Assembly: GCF_021134715.1 (NCBI RefSeq)
Contig: NC_060017.1
Coordinates: 5,270,001-5,334,000 of the forward strand
Direction of reading: 5' to 3'
Source of the DNA: Daphnia pulex
Taxonomy: Eukaryota > Arthropoda > Branchiopoda > Diplostraca > Daphniidae
Length of the DNA stretch: 64,000 nt
Numbering within the stretch: position 1 is the first letter of the stretch; each line of letters opens with the position of its first letter. The translations under genes and the position numbers were made by a program. Shown here piece by piece: positions 59,001-64,000 of this stretch. The notes under the pieces were generated by a model that saw nothing but the letters and a program-made list of their open reading frames with translations, had not been told where the DNA came from and ran no database searches.

Positions 59001-62000
59001 TGTTGCGGTGAGACTCTTGCAGGTCGGGGGTATCTCCATTTTTCAGCTCGACTTTTTTTCTTCTTCTCTTATATTTTTCTAGAATCTCATAACTTGCAGA
59101 ACACAAGGAGAGATACACACTACACACCGTCGATCTCACGCTGCCTTTTCTTTTCCTTTTTTCCCTTGATTCTTTTGTTGAAAAATATCAAAAGGGCGTT
59201 GCTTAGAGACACACAGAGCGCAGCACATATTCAAGGGTATATCACTATCTACATGTTATTTTCTGGTAGGGGGTTTTATACGTAATTGCCCTTGTACACA
59301 TTCGCCCCGGAGACGCACGTAAGCTCGGCATCATTTCGAAATGAAGAAGAAGGAAGGATGTTGTGTGTCGCATTTGGACTCGGCGGGAGATTCAAATTCT
59401 ATATTTGATTCCACAGCTAGACAAATCTCTCTCTTCCTCTCCTCGCACACACGCGTGTGTGTATTGAACGAGACGGGCAAAAGAATCAAAAAGCAGAGAG
59501 TGATGGAAATATATAAATAAGAAATACACAGCACACAAGAAACTCCTCGGCGCCCGCGTGATTATCTCCGTGAAAATAAAAATAGAATGAAGGACGGAAG
59601 GAAGGAAGAAGAGCAGCAGAGCTTTGCTGAGCCCTGGTCGTCTCGTCTCTACTTCATCAAGGCTCTATTGTGTTGAAAGCCTCGCCATCTTGGTTCCTGT
59701 ATGTGGGTGCAGTACACTATCCCGACTCCCGCATCTCTCGGCTGCGCGTTCCGTTTCCGCGCATCTTTTTTGGATTTGATTTGATTATTTGGATTTTGCG
59801 GTAGAAGATGACGAGGAGAGATCGAAATAAATGCTGCGCAACCATTGACGTCGGACGCGGGCATGTCTAATAATAAAAAGGCGTGCAGATTATTTGACTG
59901 GTTTAAATCAATGTCTTTTGCCGCTCTTTAATTGAATTATACAGCGCCAAACCCTCCGGCCAAAACAGTGTGTACCACATTTGACTGAATAATATTGCGT
60001 CTGTGTGTGTACTTTTGAATGTGTGTTTAAGTGCAGGCTTGATCACATGTAACATTCATGAGGGGTGTTGGGGAGGAGATTTGATAGTATAACGAAATCA
60101 AAAACGCTCCGATGCCTTTTCTGGCCGGAGTGCGAAAAATAAAAAAAACCCAAATGCCGGAATTGCCGGAGCGAATCCAGCAGCAATTCGGTATTATAAA
60201 TAACTCGGGAGAAGACAACGTTCTCGACTCTCAACAGCACGGATGAAGTGAGCCACAGCCAACCGGCCAATAAATGTCTCGTGTATAACACAGCTAATAC
60301 TAGAGAGAATAAAATGACGATTGAATGGATAGCTAAACTTTCGGGTTTTATTGTTTTTTCTTTTTCTTTCTTCTGATTGGCTACCGAATGAGAAATCGAA
60401 TCAGGAATTACCGAAATGGATCAGTTATACCTATTTTCCAACGCGGAGATCTACACGACAGACGCCAAGCGTGACCGTCATCGGGCCGGGCTCCCGCAGC
60501 TGAAGAAACGCACACGACTGTGCTGAGGAGGGGATGGTCCATTGACTTATTGGCCCGTTTGTTATCATCAATTTCATTGGCAGCCCAGCGGCAGAAGGTA
60601 AAACAAACGAAACGAAAACAAACTGGCAATAAAACATCATCAAATACAATAACAAGAGATCGGAAAGAAAAAGACAAATAAAAGGGTATGTACTACTATA
60701 TAGAACGCCAAAGCGTGTGATCTTTTTCTCGGCGCACCGTACGATGACGACATTTGGAAACACACAGCAGCAGCAGAGACACACAGTCAGGAGCAATAAC
60801 AGCTTGTCGGCAGGATTATTTACGACTCTGGATGTAATACGGATCGCGTTGCTATATCACAGATAGCCTATCACGCTCCACTAATCGGGAATCAATTGAA
60901 TCCTACAAACTTATAGTCAAAGTTATTCCGATATTCACGCGTGAAATGCTAAATTACTATTCTAGCGATAATTCTATAGTACATGTAGGCACGTAATAAT
61001 CATTTTTAATTCGATTGCGCTGTTCTACTTTTGGCTTTGTTTAACGACGGTCTCAACATTACACTTAACAACGCTGGAAGCGTGATAAAAAAATGTTAAA
61101 AAAACTAACAATTTAAAAAGGTACACAGTAGCTAAATACGAGCGTGTAACCACACGACCGCCAGCACATTACATAATATACATTTCCCGGTTGTTTTTCC
61201 ACCTCTTTTTTATTTGACACGTTAAAAAAGAAAATGCCAGGGGAGGATTTGAGCTATTAAAAGAGTCAAGAAGGAAACAGAAACTTTTGTCTGCTTAGAC
61301 GAAGAGAGTCACCGCTGTGAGCGATGAGCTGTTATGAGCGTGTGAAGGGTGTAAACACGCCTTGCCACAGCCTATTATATCCGGATCTCATATTATGTGT
61401 ATAGTCCATCCATCCTGGCTGCAAGAGAAGGAGGAGCGAATAAAAAAAGAAATAACCCGGCGAATTAGATTGTTAGACAGTCTGTGCTGTGTAACTATGT
61501 ACATGTATACACACACACACATAGTTAGATATGCAGTGGTGGTATATAGAATCCAAAAGTGACGTTCAATGGGAAGAAAAACGGGCGAGAGAGGGGCTTG
61601 GTGGTGGGATCGAGTTCATTTAGCGCCGCTTGTATTATGACGCGATATGTGACGATGACGTCGACGTTCTATTCTCTCCTTTTCTTTTCTTCTACATGGC
61701 GACTGCTGCTGCCTTTTGACTCTTCTCTTATACGCGCACACAAGAATGGACGTGTCGTGTATATATGCACACATAAAAGAATATAAGGAGCAGCTCTGTA
61801 TGGGACGGGAGAGACGCAGTAGGTGGTGGTGGTGGGATCTATGATGATGCTCGAGTGTCACTGGCAAGATGGATGCGATTGCCTCCGCTCTAGTCTCTCA
61901 CGATGTACGTAACGAGACTGGAGGTTTTCTGGAGCTTTCACATTTATTTTTGTATTTTTTTTAAATACTATCAAATGTTTTTTTGCTATGTAGAGTCAAA

Positions 62001-64000
62001 CTCACAGGTGGTTAGCGCCCATCGATGCAGCCCTGCCCTGCCCCCTTCGTACCCGAACTGACCAACCACCAACCGGTGGGAAATAAAAATGTTTTCTTCT
62101 TTCGAAAAAAAAAAGTAGTGCACACCCGCGGTTTATCCGCTCGCTATAGCACTGTGTAAATAAATGTACTATACACTGGATAGACATGAAATGTTAATGG
62201 GCGCGTAATATCGCGGAGCTCACACTTCCGCTTTTGACACACGGTCGGCCATCATTAAACCCCCCTATAATTACTCTATAATATTTTGTTTAGTAAAAAA
62301 ATAAAATGTATACGATGGGCTTTCTAAATAATTCGAACCCTATCATCATTTGCTGGTTTATAACTTCTTTTCATCGCGTCGAATTTCGATCTATTTTTGT
62401 GTGATTCAGATCGATAGTTATTGTGAGTTATATGATGTCTCGGGTTACTTGGACTAGATTTCCATGTACGTACGTATGAGGGAACTCCCCGACGCCTCCA
62501 AACTTTGTACACTTTGATGATGCCACATGAAAAGGCCAATGGCTGCCAATTTGTGCTCCTCCTTAAATAATAACACGAGTCGTACTAACAGACTTAGGCG
62601 TTCCCCTTCGCCACCAGCTCCAGCTCCAGTGTTAACGAAGATGAAGGGGTTGCCATCCTCCTACCATCGACGCATGTTTGTCGCGGTTATTTGGTCGCGA
62701 GGGGGGCTCGTCTATATCCTTTTGTATCTGTTTGCCGTACAAGCTGACTCAAAGCTTGTTACCGCTTACACTACACACATCGTCTAAAATACAGCTGCCA
62801 GCAAGGGGGGTGAGACACACACAACCCGTTGGAATATTGGTACATATAATAGAGACTCGGCTGCCATCGTTTGATCGCATTAAAAAAAGAAATCACAAGG
62901 TTTTTCGTGTATGTGTGCGCGCATCTGTCGAGAGATGAACTAGTTCATTCAGCGCACCAAATGAGGCCCCGCGCAAACAACCGCCCACCATTGACACTTT
63001 GGCGATAGAATTTCCCGTAGTCTACGGGTTTGTGTGCTGTGTGTTTGCCCCGGGTATTTTCGATAGACACGCCCATATTGCTCCTCGGTGATCTTCGTCA
63101 ATCGGCTCCTTACTCGAAAGAAAAAATTAGGAAAAACCTCAACAGATGACAGATAACACTTTTGCATTCGATAATAGATCTCTATTTCTGTTCATGTATC
63201 AACTGTTTTTTACTTAAACTAGACAATCAGCAGGGCGCATCTGTGTGGAAAAGGGTTGATCTCATCTCTCTCAGACTATTTTAGGAGGGGGCTGAATTTT
63301 TATTATTTTTAACGACACCAAAAGATTGGCCGGACGAATATAAGCCAAAAAAAAGGAATAAAGAAAAAGGGTGGAAAAAAGTGTTTCTTTATAGTTTTGG
63401 CTTTTCAGGAGGCGCTGCTATAATTTATCGATACAATTATTATCATAATTTGAGGGGACTATACGAGACAGGAGACGCCATGTAAGACGAAGACCTAAAA
63501 AAAAGTAAAAAAAAGAGAATGGGAATAAAAACAGAGGCCCACCAGCGATGAGAGAAATGAGGTGCCGAATGCAACAGCTCCAGCAACACACATCACTGAT
63601 GTACATGAAAGAGAGAGAGAGAGAGCACCGTGTGTTGTCTATGTGTGGGGGGCACCCCGAAGAGAGTGTGGGTCCGACCCCGACTGCGCCAGCCCAAGGT
63701 GTACAACCGAGCCCCGAAAAAAAGGAAACTAAAAGGCTTTATATATTTTAATGTCTAATATTCCTTTTCCATATCCAGCCCTGTTGCTCCTGACTGAGAC
63801 ACTGTCATTGTTTCAACGGTAGGAGCTGTGAGCTGTATAGCCTCCTTGAGCGCGGTTCCCCGCTGGCCTCTACCCAAAAGTTTCAACTATAAGAACCCGG
63901 CCGTTTTTCCAACTCTCCCATTTTCGATTATCTTTTTTTTCTCTCTTCCACCTGTATTAAATATATAGTCTACTGCTCTCTTGTGTGTGTGTGTGTATTC

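Larger units (their letters stand above)
51483..64000. other. Gene-free, microsatellite-rich right end
   Basis: No coding exon could be supported across 12.5 kb. The open frames are low-complexity or made of simple repeats. The content includes GAA runs, CA/GT runs near 53,085 and 53,239, a poly-G run near 54,941, a 16-base poly-C near 56,033 and many TATA-like AT steps. A 36-codon plus-strand frame at 60,417-60,527 lies in a locally GC-richer block but has no other support. The region may hold long-range regulatory DNA of the LIM-homeobox gene. Confidence 0.45.

Noticed and set aside
1..64000. CRISPR arrays, rRNA and tRNA genes
   Set aside because: No regularly spaced direct repeats, rRNA-like conserved blocks or tRNA-like box A/B pairs were noticed; a dedicated tRNA scan was not possible by eye.

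Overview
The window looks like a nuclear segment of a small arthropod genome, most likely a water flea (Daphnia or a close relative). This is inferred from introns of mostly 60-100 bp, arthropod-type core promoters (TATA box followed about 31 bases later by a TCAGTT-type initiator), many CT/GA, CA and AGC microsatellites, and gene families typical of crustaceans. No bacterial operon structure, CRISPR array, rRNA or convincing tRNA was seen. All gene models are spliced models worked out by eye from open frames and GT/AG sites.

Layout: (1) 1-11,815 is gene-poor, microsatellite-rich DNA. (2) 11,816-12,985 is one copy of a dispersed repeat of about 1.1 kb; a diverged second copy lies at 42,870-44,060 in an intron of the LIM-homeobox gene. 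(3) 13,321-19,900 is a cluster of four related genes for small secreted proteins (three on -, one on +). They share a signal peptide, a two-exon layout with the start codon at the exon-exon junction, a TATA/initiator promoter and, in three of them, a dibasic site followed by a tyrosine-rich C-terminus. (4) 20,368-20,910 encodes a small secreted or membrane protein of unknown family. (5) 21,565-22,143 is a frame-broken Tyr/Thr/Pro-repeat structural protein gene. (6) 22,293-25,212 is a complete hAT transposon with 18-bp terminal inverted repeats, a perfect 8-bp target duplication and an apparently intact seven-exon transposase. (7) 25,391-25,699 is a piggyBac-type miniature element flanked by TTAA. 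(8) 26,051-27,267 (-) is a two-finger C2H2 zinc-finger gene. (9) 27,904-29,418 (-), a GT10 alpha-1,3-fucosyltransferase, and 29,726-31,650 (+), a TBC1D13-type Rab GAP, are divergent across a 307-bp gap. (10) 36,316-46,585 (+) is a LIM-homeodomain transcription factor of the Arrowhead/Lhx6/Lhx8 class, with 4.4 kb of gene-free DNA upstream and more than 17 kb downstream. (11) The right end is gene-free DNA containing a 280-bp foldback element at 51,203-51,482.

The housekeeping genes (fucosyltransferase, TBC1D13-like) form a compact block. The LIM-homeobox gene sits in a gene desert, as is usual for developmental regulators with distant enhancers. The most unusual content is the secreted protein cluster: consecutive Ser-x-Glu triplets, a conserved TSATxxKR-type processing site and a Tyr/Pro/His tail suggest a phosphorylated, cross-linkable extracellular matrix, cuticle or eggshell material. 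That function is an inference.
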